Program-made: the position numbers and the translations under genes
Assembly: GCF_002284575.1 (NCBI RefSeq)
Contig: NZ_NPKJ01000021.1
Coordinates: 1-42,633, forward strand
Direction of reading: 5' to 3'
Source of the DNA: Mesorhizobium temperatum
GTDB lineage: Bacteria > Pseudomonadota > Alphaproteobacteria > Rhizobiales > Rhizobiaceae
Length of the DNA stretch: 42,633 bases
In this document: positions 17,146-26,237 of the stretch, in pieces
Layout of the letters: every line of letters starts with the position of its first letter
How positions within the stretch are numbered: the stretch's first letter is position 1
Notes under the pieces: generated by a model
Databases searched by the model: none
Seen by the model: the letters and a program-made list of their open reading frames with translations, nothing else
What the model was told of the DNA's origin: nothing

Positions 17146-17907
17146 ATGAACCCGAACGGCCAGATTGCGATCGTCACCGGCGGCGGCTCCGGCCTAGGCG
17201 AAGCGACGGCGCGTGCACTGGCCGCGAAGGGCGCCGGCGTTGCCATCCTCGACCTCGGCATCGAGCGTGCGGCGAAGATTGCGGCCGATATCGGCGGCAT
17301 CGCCATCCAATGCGACGTAAGCAGCGCCGACGGCGGTGCTGCTTGCGTGGCGGAAGTGGCAAAAAAGCTCGGCGAACCTCGTATCCTGGTGAATTGCGCC
17401 GGCATCGCCATCGGTATGAAGACGATCGGCAAGGACGGTCCGCACCCACTCGACCAATATCGCAAAGTGATCGAGGTCAATCTGATTGGCACCTTCAACA
17501 TGATCCGCCTCGTCGCCGACCGGGCCGCAAAGCTTGAGCCGCTGGAGGGCGGCGAGCGCGGGATCATCGTCAACACGGCATCGGTCGCCGCCTATGACGG
17601 TCAAATCGGCCAGGCCGCCTATTCAGCCTCCAAGGGCGGCGTCGTCGGCATGACGCTGCCGGTTGCGCGCGACCTTGCACGGTCGGGCATTCGCGTCTGC
17701 ACCATCGCGCCCGGCATCTTCAAGACGCCGATGATGGCCGGCATGCCGCAAGAGGTGCAGGATTCGCTGGGCGCCGCGGTGCCCTTCCCGTCCCGTCTCG
17801 GCGAGCCTTCCGAATATGCAGCCCTTGTGCTGCACATCGTCGAAAACCAGATGCTCAACGGCGAGACCATCCGCCTCGACGGCGCCATCCGCATGGCGCC
17901 GAAGTAG
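17146..17907 (+). CDS. SDR oxidoreductase, 3-hydroxyacyl-CoA dehydrogenase type II-like
   Basis: A 253-aa short-chain dehydrogenase with TGGGSGLG cofactor motif, NCAGIA, Ser in [13 protein letters not shown] and catalytic YSASK. The [20 protein letters not shown] region and [14 protein letters not shown] resemble the HSD17B10 type, which oxidises (2-methyl-)3-hydroxyacyl-CoA with NAD. ATG 17146 is preceded by GGAGG about eight bases upstream. It lies six bases before an AMACR-like racemase gene, supporting a shared role in branched-chain acyl-CoA oxidation (inference). Confidence 0.88.
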   Translation: MNPNGQIAIVTGGGSGLGEATARALAAKGAGVAILDLGIERAAKIAADIGGIAIQCDVSSADGGAACVAEVAKKLGEPRILVNCAGIAIGMKTIGKDGPHPLDQYRKVIEVNLIGTFNMIRLVADRAAKLEPLEGGERGIIVNTASVAAYDGQIGQAAYSASKGGVVGMTLPVARDLARSGIRVCTIAPGIFKTPMMAGMPQEVQDSLGAAVPFPSRLGEPSEYAALVLHIVENQMLNGETIRLDGAIRMAPK

Positions 17908-17913
17908 CCGATC

Positions 17914-19086
17914 ATGAGTGCCGAAGTCGCGCCGCAGGCGAAGACCGGCCCGCTCGCCGGTCTGACGGTCATCGAAATGGCCGGGCTTGGACCGGTGCCG
18001 CTGGCCGGCCTGATGCTGTCGGAGATGGGCGCCGAGGTGCTGCGCATCGAGCGGATTGGGTCGACCCAGCCGTTCCTGTCGCTACCGGATGAATACGACA
18101 TCGACCGTCACGGCCGCTCCATCCTGCGGATTGACCTAAGGCGCTGGGAAGGCGCCGAACTGGTGCTGCGCCTTTCCGAAAAGGCCGACATTCTGGTTGA
18201 AGGGTTTCGTCCCGATGTCATGGAGCGGTTTGGTCTCGGGCCGGATGCGGCATTGGCGCGCAACCCGGCGCTGATCTACGGCCGCATGACGGGATTCGGC
18301 CAGGACGGACCGCTATCGGGTCGTGCCGGCCACGACATCACCTACCTCGCCTATTCGGGTGTGCTGCACGCCATCGGCCAGGAAGGAAGCCGGCCAGTCC
18401 CACCGCTCAACCTCGTTGCCGACTATGGCGGCGGCGCCGTGATGCTGGTTGCCGGCGCACTGGCCGCCCTGTTTGAGCGTTCGCGCTCCGGCAAGGGCCA
18501 GGTGATCGATGCCGCGATGATCGAGGGCGCTTCGATGCTGGCGATACCTGTGCACGCCTTGATGGCGGCGGGCCTGTGGAGTGACACGCGCGGCGCGAAC
18601 CTGCTCGATTCCGGCGCGCCCTTTTACGACACCTATGAGACGGCGGACGCACGCCACGTCGCCGTCGGCTGCCTTGAACCCCGGTTCTTCGCTGAATTCG
18701 CAAGACTGCTGCCGCTCGACGAGCGTTTTGTACTCGGCCAATACGACAGGAATTTGTGGCCGCAGATGCGCGCTGCCATTGTCGATCGGGTCGGGCAGAA
18801 GACACGGGACGACTGGGACCGTCTCTTTGCTGCGACCGATGCTTGCGTTGCACCGGTTCTGTCGTTGCGGGAAGCCAGGGATCATCCGCACAATCGCGCT
18901 CGCAACGCCTTTGTGACGTCGGGTGCGCTTGAGCGCCCCGTCCCGGCGCCGCGCTTTTCGCGCTCCCGGCCGACGCTTGCCGCCATGCCGGCCGATCGCG
19001 ATTGTCAGGCGGCGACCGTGCTGGCACGCTTCGGTCTTTCGGAAAGCGAAACTGAGGCCCTTGTCAAATCCGGTGTGATAGGTTGA
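17914..19086 (+). CDS. CaiB/BaiF family CoA-transferase/racemase, alpha-methylacyl-CoA racemase-like
   Basis: A 390-aa class III CoA-transferase-fold enzyme. GHDITYLAYSGVLHAIG and the following NLVADYGGGAVMLVAGAL contain the His and Asp positions used by alpha-methylacyl-CoA racemases to epimerise 2-methylacyl-CoA esters. The PLAGLMLSEMGAEVLRIER start is also family-typical. In such pathways racemisation allows beta-oxidation of branched acyl chains; the neighbouring HSD17B10-like dehydrogenase fits. A true CoA-transferase role cannot be excluded from sequence alone. Confidence 0.88.
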   Translation: MSAEVAPQAKTGPLAGLTVIEMAGLGPVPLAGLMLSEMGAEVLRIERIGSTQPFLSLPDEYDIDRHGRSILRIDLRRWEGAELVLRLSEKADILVEGFRPDVMERFGLGPDAALARNPALIYGRMTGFGQDGPLSGRAGHDITYLAYSGVLHAIGQEGSRPVPPLNLVADYGGGAVMLVAGALAALFERSRSGKGQVIDAAMIEGASMLAIPVHALMAAGLWSDTRGANLLDSGAPFYDTYETADARHVAVGCLEPRFFAEFARLLPLDERFVLGQYDRNLWPQMRAAIVDRVGQKTRDDWDRLFAATDACVAPVLSLREARDHPHNRARNAFVTSGALERPVPAPRFSRSRPTLAAMPADRDCQAATVLARFGLSESETEALVKSGVIG

Positions 19087-19124
19087 TAACCGGAGAATAA
19101 AAATCATCTTAAGACGGGTGGATT

Positions 19125-19904
19125 TTGGCCGACCGAAAAAAGGACGTGATCCGCGAGACCGACGCCGAAGCGATCAGGCTGGCGAAGACGATGATCCGCG
19201 GTGCCCGTTTCGGCGCGCTGGCGGTGATCGAGCCCGGGACCGGTTCGCCGCTGGCCAGCAGGGTTGGTGTCGCCACCGATATCGACGGCGCGCCGCTGAT
19301 CCTTGTGTCGATGCTGTCCGCCCATACCGGCGCGATCCTTGCCGACCCGCGCTGTTCGCTGCTTGTCGGCGAGCCCGGCAGGGGCGACCCGCTGGCGCAC
19401 CCGCGGCTGACGCTCGTCTGTCGGGCAGCACGGCTTGAGCGCGGGTCCGGCGAGCATGCCCGCGCCGAACGGCGCTATCTCAACCGCAACCCCAAAGCAA
19501 AGCTCTATGCCGGACTTGGCGATTTCTCGATCTTCCGCCTCGAGCCGGAGCGCGCCAGTCTCAACGGCGGCTTCGGCAAGGCCTACTTGCTTGAGCGCAC
19601 CGATCTGGTCACGACCGCTCCGATCGTCGAAGAGCTTGCCGCTGGTGAACAATCTGCCCTCGACCACATGAATGCCGACCATAGCGACGCAATTGCCGTC
19701 TACGCGCGCCATTTCGCCAAGGCCGCAGGCGACGGCTGGGTCATCACCGGCTTCGACGCCGACGGCATGGACCTGGCATTGGGCGACGATGTCTGCCGGG
19801 TCTTCTTCCCCGAGCCACTGAGGGCGGCGCGTGAGCTCAGGCATGTTCTGGTCGACATGGCAAAGACCGGCCGAGTTGCAGACGAAACACAGTCCGACAG
19901 TTAA
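19125..19904 (+). CDS. HugZ/HutZ-like pyridoxamine-phosphate-oxidase-fold protein with DUF2470 domain
   Basis: A 259-aa protein in two domains. The N-terminal split-barrel flavin/heme fold (about 1-165) includes GSPLASRVGVATDIDG and ARLTLVCRAARLE-like segments. The C-terminal DUF2470 domain (about 170-255) carries ALDHMNADHSDA. This layout is typical of HugZ-type heme-utilisation proteins and related chloroplast homologues. TTG 19125 is the likely start, following a GGTGGA sequence. It is 38 nt after the racemase gene, possibly in the same transcript. No heme uptake genes are present nearby. Confidence 0.82.
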   Translation: MADRKKDVIRETDAEAIRLAKTMIRGARFGALAVIEPGTGSPLASRVGVATDIDGAPLILVSMLSAHTGAILADPRCSLLVGEPGRGDPLAHPRLTLVCRAARLERGSGEHARAERRYLNRNPKAKLYAGLGDFSIFRLEPERASLNGGFGKAYLLERTDLVTTAPIVEELAAGEQSALDHMNADHSDAIAVYARHFAKAAGDGWVITGFDADGMDLALGDDVCRVFFPEPLRAARELRHVLVDMAKTGRVADETQSDS

Positions 19905-20059
19905 TCGTGTCGGGTCGAAAGCAAGTCTTGAGGTTTGAGTGAAATGTTCTACCCTTTCCCGGTAGCGTTGAATCGCCAGCGCGCATTCGCGAGTGAGTCT
20001 ATGGAATCAGACGCTATTGCCCCCATAGCGCCGGATGAGCAGGAAGGTGTGGGGGATCG

Positions 20060-20398
20060 ATGGTCTCGAAAAAGCTAATCGCCAATGCCGAATCAGCGGC
20101 TGCGTTTCTGACGCTGATGGGCAACGAGAAACGACTGTTGATCATGAACTATCTGGCCGATGGTGAAATGTCGGTCGGTGCTATCGCCGAGAAGGTTCTG
20201 CTCAGCCAATCCGCCCTGTCCCAGCATCTGGCCAAACTGCGGGCGCTCGATCTCGTCGAGACCCGGCGCGACCGGCAGATGATCTACTATTCCTGCAAAT
20301 CCGATGCCGTGCGCGAACTTCTCAACACGCTGGACGGGATTTTCGGCGAAGGTGAGTTGTCGCAGGTGGCCTACCGCCTGCGTCGCTCCGGGACCTGA
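20060..20398 (+). CDS. ArsR-family transcriptional regulator, NolR-like
   Basis: A 112-aa winged-helix repressor. The helix-turn-helix SVGAIAEKVLLSQSALSQHL and wing TRRDRQMIYYSC closely resemble rhizobial NolR, a global regulator of nodulation and metabolism. No metal-binding ELCVCDL motif is present, so it is not a typical ArsR metal sensor. GGGGGA at 20051-20056 supports ATG 20060. Its targets cannot be read here, and no nod genes are in the window. Confidence 0.82.
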   Translation: MVSKKLIANAESAAAFLTLMGNEKRLLIMNYLADGEMSVGAIAEKVLLSQSALSQHLAKLRALDLVETRRDRQMIYYSCKSDAVRELLNTLDGIFGEGELSQVAYRLRRSGT

Positions 20399-20405
20399 CC
20401 GGCCA

Positions 20406-20478
20406 ATGCATGTCGGCCAAAAGCCTGCCCTTGGGTTTGACCCGAGGTGCGAAGCGGTTTTGGGATAACGACATGCAT
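20406..20478. repeat. Interspersed palindromic repeat (copy 3)
   Basis: Arms ATGCATGTCG (20406-20415) and CGACATGCAT (20469-20478) are exact inverted copies ten bases long. Between them the core has CCAAAAG...GAAGCGGTTTTGGG, followed by AAAAGCAAG. This is the same design as copies 1 and 2, with different arms and a longer central part. The rest of 20479-20625 shows no gene. Confidence 0.7.
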
Positions 20479-20625
20479 AAAAGCAAGAACTGCCCAAGCA
20501 CCCCTACCTCGCCGCTTAGAGCGACTTGCATCCACTTCGACGCAGAACGTACTTTGGATCCACGCATCGAACTGTCCGAAAAGCCACTATGATTTTCGGG
20601 GCGATGCGTGTCCGCCGAGGCAAGC

Positions 20626-21429
20626 ATGCGCCCCATTCGTATCGAAGACCCGCAAGACCCGCGCGTCGCCGCCTATCTCGACATCCGCGAGCGCGATCTT
20701 GCCGGCCGGCAGGGCCGCTTCGTTGCCGAAGGCAAGGTGGTGCTCGAAATGCTGCTCGCGGCCAATCGCTTCTCGGCCGAATCGGTGCTGGTACTCGAAA
20801 ACCGGCTGGCAGGCCTCTTCTGGACCCTGCGCAAGGCACCCGCGGACCTTCCGGTCTACGTGGCGGCCAGCGAGATCATGGACAGGATTGCCGGCTTTCA
20901 CATGCATCGCGGCATATTGGCGATCGGCCGCAAGGGCGCGGCGCAGCCTGCAGAGGCCTTGCTGGATACCTTGCCCGCCCGCGCGTTGATCGTCGTGCTG
21001 GTCGGCATCGCCAACCATGACAATATGGGCTCGATCTTTCGCAACGCCGCCGCCTTCGGCGCCGATGCGGTGTTTCTGGACGCGACCTGCTGCGATCCGC
21101 TGTACCGCAAGGCGATCCGCGTCTCGGTCGGCGCCGCGCTGAAAGTTCCCTTCGCCTCCTTCACTGAGACCATCGGCTTCACCGCGGCGCTCGACCGGCT
21201 GGGCTTCGGCCAGTTCGCTTTGTCGCCACGCGGGCAAACCGGCATCCGCGATGCGAAAGGGACTGAACGGCTGGCGCTCTATCTCGGCACCGAAGGCGAA
21301 GGCCTGCCCGAAAGTCTGCTCGCCCGCCTGCGGACGGTGCGGATCGATATGGCAGAGGGCTTCGACAGCCTGAATGTCGCCGCCGCGTCAGCCATCGCCT
21401 TACATCATTTTTCGGCAAGCAGGACCTGA
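20626..21429 (+). CDS. TrmH/SpoU-family RNA methyltransferase
   Basis: A 267-aa SPOUT methyltransferase that would 2'-O-methylate rRNA or tRNA using SAM. The N-terminal substrate domain (FVAEGKVVLEMLLAANRFSA) precedes the knotted catalytic domain. Motif 1 is in NHDNMGSIFRNAAAFGADAV, motif 2 is LYLGTEGEGLP, and motif 3 is the SLNVAAASAIAL end. ATG 20626 has GAGG upstream; GTG 20608 is an alternative. The specific RNA target is not readable. Confidence 0.9.
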   Translation: MRPIRIEDPQDPRVAAYLDIRERDLAGRQGRFVAEGKVVLEMLLAANRFSAESVLVLENRLAGLFWTLRKAPADLPVYVAASEIMDRIAGFHMHRGILAIGRKGAAQPAEALLDTLPARALIVVLVGIANHDNMGSIFRNAAAFGADAVFLDATCCDPLYRKAIRVSVGAALKVPFASFTETIGFTAALDRLGFGQFALSPRGQTGIRDAKGTERLALYLGTEGEGLPESLLARLRTVRIDMAEGFDSLNVAAASAIALHHFSASRT

Positions 21430-21458
21430 GCCGCAGAAGACAGCATCACTGGCTGGGC

Positions 21459-22622
21459 TCAATGCGCCGATTCGGCCTTCTGCAGCGCCCGCACGCGATC
21501 GGCAAGGCTGCGTTCGCCGCTTCCCGGTGGGTTGGGTGCCGCAAGAGCCTTTGCGATCGGCGACTCCGGCCCGTCGAGCTTCGCCGTCAGGGCGACGACT
21601 TGCGCCGCCAGGTCGCTCATCTGCTCACGCAATGCAGCGCTGGCGCGGCGCGCATCGTCGCCGCCTTCGGATTTGGATGCCTCGAAGGCGGCAAGATCCG
21701 TTTTCAGTTTCTTGTTCTCGCGGGCCAGTTCCGTCAGCCTCGCCTCCAACCGCTCGCGGTCGTTGTCGAGCTTGGCGATGGCTTTCTGGGTGTCGTCCTT
21801 GACGGCCGCATCGGCCTGACTGCCTTGCACTCCGACGAAACGCACCGCGGAGGCGTTTTCCACGCGTTCGCTTTTCGACTTTTCGCGAAGCCGCGCGATT
21901 TCCTTGTCGCGGCGGTCAAGCTTGTCCTCGCGATCGGCAAGCGTGGCGAGCAGGCGCTCGACCTTCTTGTCCAGTTCGCCGGTCCTTCTCTTCTCGGCCT
22001 TCAACGCGTCTCGTGCGGCCTTGCTCTCGGCCGCGATCTCCTGTTGGCGCCTGTCCGCCTCCTTGCGCTGGCCGCGCAGCACCGAAATGTCGTCGGCCAG
22101 CTTTTGCAGTTCGGACTCGCGCGCCACAAGTTCGATCTGACGGCTGCTCGAAGAAAAGCTGGCGTCGTCATACATATGCTCCAGTTTTTTCAGCTCGAGC
22201 ACACGCTTTTCCAGGGCATGCTCGGTTTGAGCAAGCCGATCTGACAAAAGCTGCAACTGGTCTTCGCGCTGCCGAAGGTCTTCGCCCTTGGCCTCGAGTT
22301 CGGAAAGGGCCTGTTTCTTGTCCTTCCGCTCGAGCGCCAGCTCCTTGAGTGCCTCGCGGCCGCGGCTGATCTCGACAAGCTGTTCGGCCGACTTCTCGCG
22401 CAGCGACTTGACGCTCATCTCGAGCCGGCGCGTCGACATGGCGAACTCGGCGCGGATGCGATCCTTCTCCGCCTGGATCTCGGCCAGCGTCAGCGGCATC
22501 GAGCCCTCGACGCGTTTGCGCGTCAGCATCACGGCCCGCCGCCAGATGGCCGGGGCAATCATCAGCGCTACAAAGCCGGCGCAGAGAAAGCCGAGGACAA
22601 AGAACAGGACCGACTGAACCAA
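21459..22622 (-). CDS. Membrane-anchored coiled-coil protein of unknown function
   Basis: A 387-aa protein. One TM helix lies at residues 4-25 (SVLFFVLGFLCAGFVALMIA), then a basic stretch. From about 50 to 330 there is a nearly unbroken coiled coil rich in Glu, Lys, Arg, Ala and Leu (KDRIRAEFAMSTRRLEM, LSELEAKGEDLRQREDQLQ). It would form a long rod on the cytoplasmic face. No enzymatic motif is seen. It is adjacent to eipA and the ctrA block, so an envelope or cell-division role is possible but unproven. Confidence 0.78.
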   Translation of the reverse strand: MVQSVLFFVLGFLCAGFVALMIAPAIWRRAVMLTRKRVEGSMPLTLAEIQAEKDRIRAEFAMSTRRLEMSVKSLREKSAEQLVEISRGREALKELALERKDKKQALSELEAKGEDLRQREDQLQLLSDRLAQTEHALEKRVLELKKLEHMYDDASFSSSSRQIELVARESELQKLADDISVLRGQRKEADRRQQEIAAESKAARDALKAEKRRTGELDKKVERLLATLADREDKLDRRDKEIARLREKSKSERVENASAVRFVGVQGSQADAAVKDDTQKAIAKLDNDRERLEARLTELARENKKLKTDLAAFEASKSEGGDDARRASAALREQMSDLAAQVVALTAKLDGPESPIAKALAAPNPPGSGERSLADRVRALQKAESAH

Positions 22623-22770
22623 GGTGACTATCCGTTATGGACGGCAAACAACCGTAAGCGACTGTGCCACGTTCGCATGACGGAATTCCAGCGCTGCGGC
22701 AAGGGTCTGCCGCAGCAATGTTCAGATCGTCGACCTTGGAACCAGTCGAGACGGCGAGGCAACCGCTTGC

Positions 22771-23379
22771 TCAGAATGGATTCCAGGTGGCGCGCTGGGT
22801 CAGCTTTAGATAACCGAGATTGACGCCAAGCCGGGCGCCGACGCCGGTGCGGATCGGCACCAGCAGCACATTGTTGTTCTTCATCACGTTGAAGCCGACG
22901 CCAGCCACGAGATAGGCAGAGCCGGCAACGCCGCCGAAACGATTGTAGAGGCTGTTCACGTCGTCGAGATTATAGACCAGCATCATCACCCGCGAGCCCT
23001 CGCCGCCAAAATCCCAGCCGAGCGAGGGGCCCTGCCAGAACACTTTGTGATCGCCGGCATTCTTGGTGTAGAGCGTGCCTTCGCCATAGGTCAGGCCACC
23101 GATCAGCGCGCCCGAGCCCTCCTCGCCAAGCAAATAGCCATTAGGCAGGCCGTAGGAGGCGAAAATCTTCTCGACGACGGTGGCGAGCCCGCCCGACGTC
23201 GCGCCGAAGAATTTATGACCGGAATCGACGATCTCCTGAGCGGTGTATTCCTGGGCCCGCGAAGGCGAGGTCGAAAAAACGATGACAAGGCCCATGAGAG
23301 CGATCGCCATTGAGAGGACACGGAAAATCCGGTCTGAGGTGACACGGAAAAAACTCCGGTCGTAGTATCGGGAAAACAT
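22771..23379 (-). CDS. eipA: EipA-like periplasmic protein (DUF1134)
   Basis: A 202-aa DUF1134 protein with a signal peptide ending near SPSRAQE (about residue 41). Diagnostic stretches are IVDSGHKFFGATSGGLATVV, SYGLPNGYLLGEEGSGA, GPSLGWDFGGEGSRVMMLVY and GVGFNVMKNNNVLLVPIRTG. In Brucella the homologue EipA maintains envelope integrity and is reported as CtrA-controlled; there too it lies beside chpT and ctrA. ATG 23379 has GGAG upstream on the minus strand, and a longer reading to 23421 lacks family support. It is divergent from chpT. Confidence 0.88.
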   Translation of the reverse strand: MFSRYYDRSFFRVTSDRIFRVLSMAIALMGLVIVFSTSPSRAQEYTAQEIVDSGHKFFGATSGGLATVVEKIFASYGLPNGYLLGEEGSGALIGGLTYGEGTLYTKNAGDHKVFWQGPSLGWDFGGEGSRVMMLVYNLDDVNSLYNRFGGVAGSAYLVAGVGFNVMKNNNVLLVPIRTGVGARLGVNLGYLKLTQRATWNPF

Positions 23380-23730
23380 GCTTCCAATCTCCGTCAGGGA
23401 GCACTTTCGCCGACGCCTCACATCCGTGCGGCTCTTTGGCGGCCGCTAAGGATGACTGTTATGGGCAAACTATGCCGTAATCCTTTTTCAACCATTAAGC
23501 TTTCACATTAAGATGGCGGTTAGAAGGCTGGTTCGAGCTGGTTTCGCGTCGCCCCGCAGTATCCGCACCCTGCGTGAACACACCATTTTCGATAACGACA
23601 ATTCCGGATTTGTTGCTGCACGCTCAGGCGCTGTGTATTCAAGGCCTTGGGAGAGAGCGTGATTCGTGTGGGCAGGCGTGATCATTTACCGCGCGGCCAT
23701 TCTAGTGAAATTTTGCAGGGACTTTCGCCG

Positions 23731-24360
23731 ATGGCCGAGCTTTTCACCCTTTCCGCACCCGATCTCGCAGCGCTTTTGTGCAGCCGGGTCTGCCACGACA
23801 TCATTTCGCCGGTCGGCGCCATAAACAACGGGCTTGAGCTGCTCGACGAAGGCGGCGCCGACGAAGATGCCATGAAATTGATTCGGCAGAGCGCCAGAAA
23901 CGCTTCGGCCCGCCTGCAATTCGCCCGCATCGCCTTCGGCGCAGCCGGTTCTGCCGGCATGATGATCGACACGGGGGACGCCGAGGCCGTTGCGATCGCC
24001 TTTTTGAAGAACGAGAAGCCGGAACTGGTCTGGAACGGAACCCGTGCGCTACTGCCCAAGAACAAGGTAAAGCTGCTGCTCAATCTCATTCTCGTCGCCA
24101 ACGCCGCCATTCCGCGTGGCGGTAAGCTTACGGTTACGCTTGAAAACCTCGACACAGAACCCCGCTTTGCGCTCGCCGCGAGCGGTCCGATGCTGCGCGT
24201 GCCGCCCAAATTCCTGGAACTCCATTCCGGCAACAGGCCTGAAGAACCGATCGACGCGCATTCGGTGCAGCCCTACTACACGTTGCTTCTGGCGCGCGAG
24301 GCGAACATGACGGTATCGATCCACGCGAACGCAGAAGAAATCGTACTATCGGCTGCTTGA
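23731..24360 (+). CDS. chpT: Histidine phosphotransferase ChpT
   Basis: A 209-aa dimeric phosphotransferase that relays phosphate from the kinase CckA to CtrA and CpdR, the core of alphaproteobacterial cell-cycle control. The phospho-accepting His is H22 in CSRVCHDIISPVGAINNGLE, followed by the characteristic NNGLELL helix and a degenerate HATPase-like domain (residues 90-209). ATG 23731 gives the standard N-terminus; ATG or alternative starts back to 23647 add unrelated residues. The position between eipA and ctrA matches the Brucella arrangement. Confidence 0.93.
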   Translation: MAELFTLSAPDLAALLCSRVCHDIISPVGAINNGLELLDEGGADEDAMKLIRQSARNASARLQFARIAFGAAGSAGMMIDTGDAEAVAIAFLKNEKPELVWNGTRALLPKNKVKLLLNLILVANAAIPRGGKLTVTLENLDTEPRFALAASGPMLRVPPKFLELHSGNRPEEPIDAHSVQPYYTLLLAREANMTVSIHANAEEIVLSAA

Positions 24361-24607
24361 AGTTACTAAGAAATGATTGAAAAGAACAGATAAGAGTTTT
24401 TAGACAATATTTACTACGCCATCACGGTCGAATGAAATGAGCCTTCCAGGCTAGTTCGGCCGAAGCATCGGTCAAGAAGTTTCCGTAAAAGCTGTTCTTG
24501 CAAAAATTTTACCTATCGGCTTTTCAGCTTCTTTACCGGATTGATCCTACCCTGCCTTTCAGTACCGCGACGCTGCCGGATTGCCGCATGGCAAAGAGGG
24601 CCCGGAA

Positions 24608-24973
24608 ATGAAACGCTGCATGTTCATCGACGATTCGAGCGTCATCAGGAAGGTCGCAAAGCGCATCCTGGGTGGTTCCGACATGCTGGTCATCGAAGCT
24701 GCCAGCGGGTTTGACGCGGTCGAGATGTGCACTGCCGACATGCCGGATATCATCGTCGTCGACGGCGCCTTGCCGGACATGCAGGCGGAGGAAGTCATCC
24801 GCCGCATACGCGCCATGGAAAGGATACAGCCCCAGATCCTGATTTCGCTGGTTGAGGTCGACGTCGCTTCGATCATGCGGGCAAAGCGCGCCGGCGCTCA
24901 AGGCTATTTGCTGAAGCCGTTCAATCGGCCGCAACTTCTCGAATGCTTCCGCACCTTGAGAATTGCAGCCTGA
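24608..24973 (+). CDS. Single-domain (CheY-like) response regulator
   Basis: A 121-aa receiver domain with no output domain. Acidic pocket D8/D9 (FIDDSS), phosphoacceptor D52 (IIVVDGALPDM), S80 in place of the switch Thr, and K103 (LLKPF) are all present. It lies between chpT and ctrA, so a link to the CckA-ChpT relay is plausible. It does not look like DivK or CpdR by sequence recollection. The 247-bp AT-rich gap before it holds no other gene. ATG 24608 follows a GAGGG stretch. Confidence 0.85.
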   Translation: MKRCMFIDDSSVIRKVAKRILGGSDMLVIEAASGFDAVEMCTADMPDIIVVDGALPDMQAEEVIRRIRAMERIQPQILISLVEVDVASIMRAKRAGAQGYLLKPFNRPQLLECFRTLRIAA

Positions 24974-25040
24974 TTCGCCGATCCCGGGCGCATGGCCCCG
25001 GGGAATTGGCGCTCTAATGTCTGCGATACAAACGCAAAAG

Positions 25041-25060
25041 TCCGGCCGAAGCCGGATTTT
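25041..25060. terminator. Bidirectional terminator between response regulator and ctrA
   Basis: The stem is TCCGGC (25041-25046), loop CGAA, GCCGGA (25051-25056), followed by TTTT on the plus strand. On the minus strand the complement of the CAAAAG left flank also gives a short T-run, so it can end both the response-regulator gene and ctrA, which converge here. Confidence 0.75.
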
Positions 25061-25092
25061 GTAGGAAAATCGATCGGATCCGCGTCGTCAGC

Positions 25093-25788
25093 TCAGGCGC
25101 TGACGCGGATATCTTCCGGCTCGCGCAGCACATAGCCGCGACCCCAAACCGTCTCGATGTAGTTCTGGCCGCCGGAAGCGGCGTCGAGCTTCTTGCGCAG
25201 CTTGCAGATGAAGACGTCGATAATCTTCAGTTCCGGTTCGTCCATGCCGCCGTAAAGGTGGTTGAGGAACATTTCCTTGGTGAGCGTAGTGCCCTTGCGC
25301 AGCGAGAGCAGCTCCAGCATCTGGTATTCCTTGCCGGTCAAATGCACGCGCTGGCCACCGACCTCAACGGTCTTGGCATCGAGATTGACCACCAGGTCGC
25401 CGGTGGTGATGACCGACTGGGCATGGCCCTTGGAGCGCCGCACGATAGCGTGGATGCGAGCGACCAGTTCGTCCTTGTGGAACGGCTTGGTCATATAGTC
25501 GTCTGCGCCGAAGCCGAGGCCGCGTACCTTGTCCTCGATGCCGGCCATGCCGGAGAGGATAAGGATCGGCGTCTTCACTTTGGAAAGGCGAAGTGTTCTC
25601 AAGACCTCATATCCCGACATGTCGGGGAGATTGAGGTCGAGAAGGATGATGTCGTAGTCGTAGAGCTTGCCTAGATCGACACCTTCCTCGCCAAGATCGG
25701 TCGTATAGACGTTGAAACTTTCCGATTTCAGCATCAGCTCGATGCTTTGTGCGGTTGCACTGTCATCTTCTATCAGCAGAACACGCAT
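25093..25788 (-). CDS. ctrA: Cell-cycle master response regulator CtrA
   Basis: A 231-aa OmpR-class regulator. The receiver domain holds D8/D9, phosphoacceptor D51 ([10 protein letters not shown]) and K of [14 protein letters not shown]. The winged-helix output (about 125-231) carries the CtrA-typical [20 protein letters not shown] and [16 protein letters not shown] stretches, which bind TTAA-N7-TTAA boxes. It controls replication, division, flagella and envelope genes. The C-terminal VSA follows the short hydrophobic tail seen in family members that marks it for ClpXP proteolysis. Its 449-bp upstream region is unusually long and carries four GANTC sites. Confidence 0.97.
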   Translation of the reverse strand: MRVLLIEDDSATAQSIELMLKSESFNVYTTDLGEEGVDLGKLYDYDIILLDLNLPDMSGYEVLRTLRLSKVKTPILILSGMAGIEDKVRGLGFGADDYMTKPFHKDELVARIHAIVRRSKGHAQSVITTGDLVVNLDAKTVEVGGQRVHLTGKEYQMLELLSLRKGTTLTKEMFLNHLYGGMDEPELKIIDVFICKLRKKLDAASGGQNYIETVWGRGYVLREPEDIRVSA

Positions 25789-26237
25789 TTCATTCCCCTT
25801 TTCTGCTGCCGGACCATTTCACGACCCGTCCAGGACCGGAGCAGTGATTGCCTGAGCAGAGGCTGCCATCGAATGGTTAACAAAACCTAATTCCGTGCCG
25901 CTGACGGTACCAGATTTTTTAACCCCTTTCTACACCTTGTTGAATCTAATAGTGAATCACACAACCAAACCGCTAATGCAAAACATTAATAAGCCAGACT
26001 AAGTGACTCCAGGGACTCGCTGGCCGTGCTTCCGCATCGAGAGCCGGAATTTTTACCCGGCCTTAAGTCCTGAGCCGTATGATTAACAATGCCCGTAAAC
26101 GAATGGTTACCGCCGGCAAAAAACTTTAGGAATTTGTTTCCCATAGTTCCCGTAAAGTCGGTGGAAACGGGTGAAGCCTGAGTTTGCCAGGTGATTGGAC
26201 GATATGTGCAGGTGTGCGTTTCCAGGAGTACCGAATC
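25789..26237 (-). promoter_or_regulatory. ctrA promoter region with clustered CcrM (GANTC) sites
   Basis: This 449-bp gene-free stretch separates ctrA from the FliJ-like gene. GAATC at 25942-25946 and 25954-25958 and GACTC at 26005-26009 and 26014-26018 give four GANTC sites in 77 bp, where about 0.3 is expected by chance. Several TTAAC half-sites (for example GGTTAAC near 25875 and ATTAACA near 26082) could be CtrA half-boxes, but no full TTAA-N7-TTAA was found. Promoter positions were not defined. Confidence 0.6.

Noticed and set aside
23495..23511. TTAA...TTAA pair between eipA and chpT as a CtrA box
   Set aside because: The spacing is nine bases, not the seven required, so it is not called despite the attractive position.
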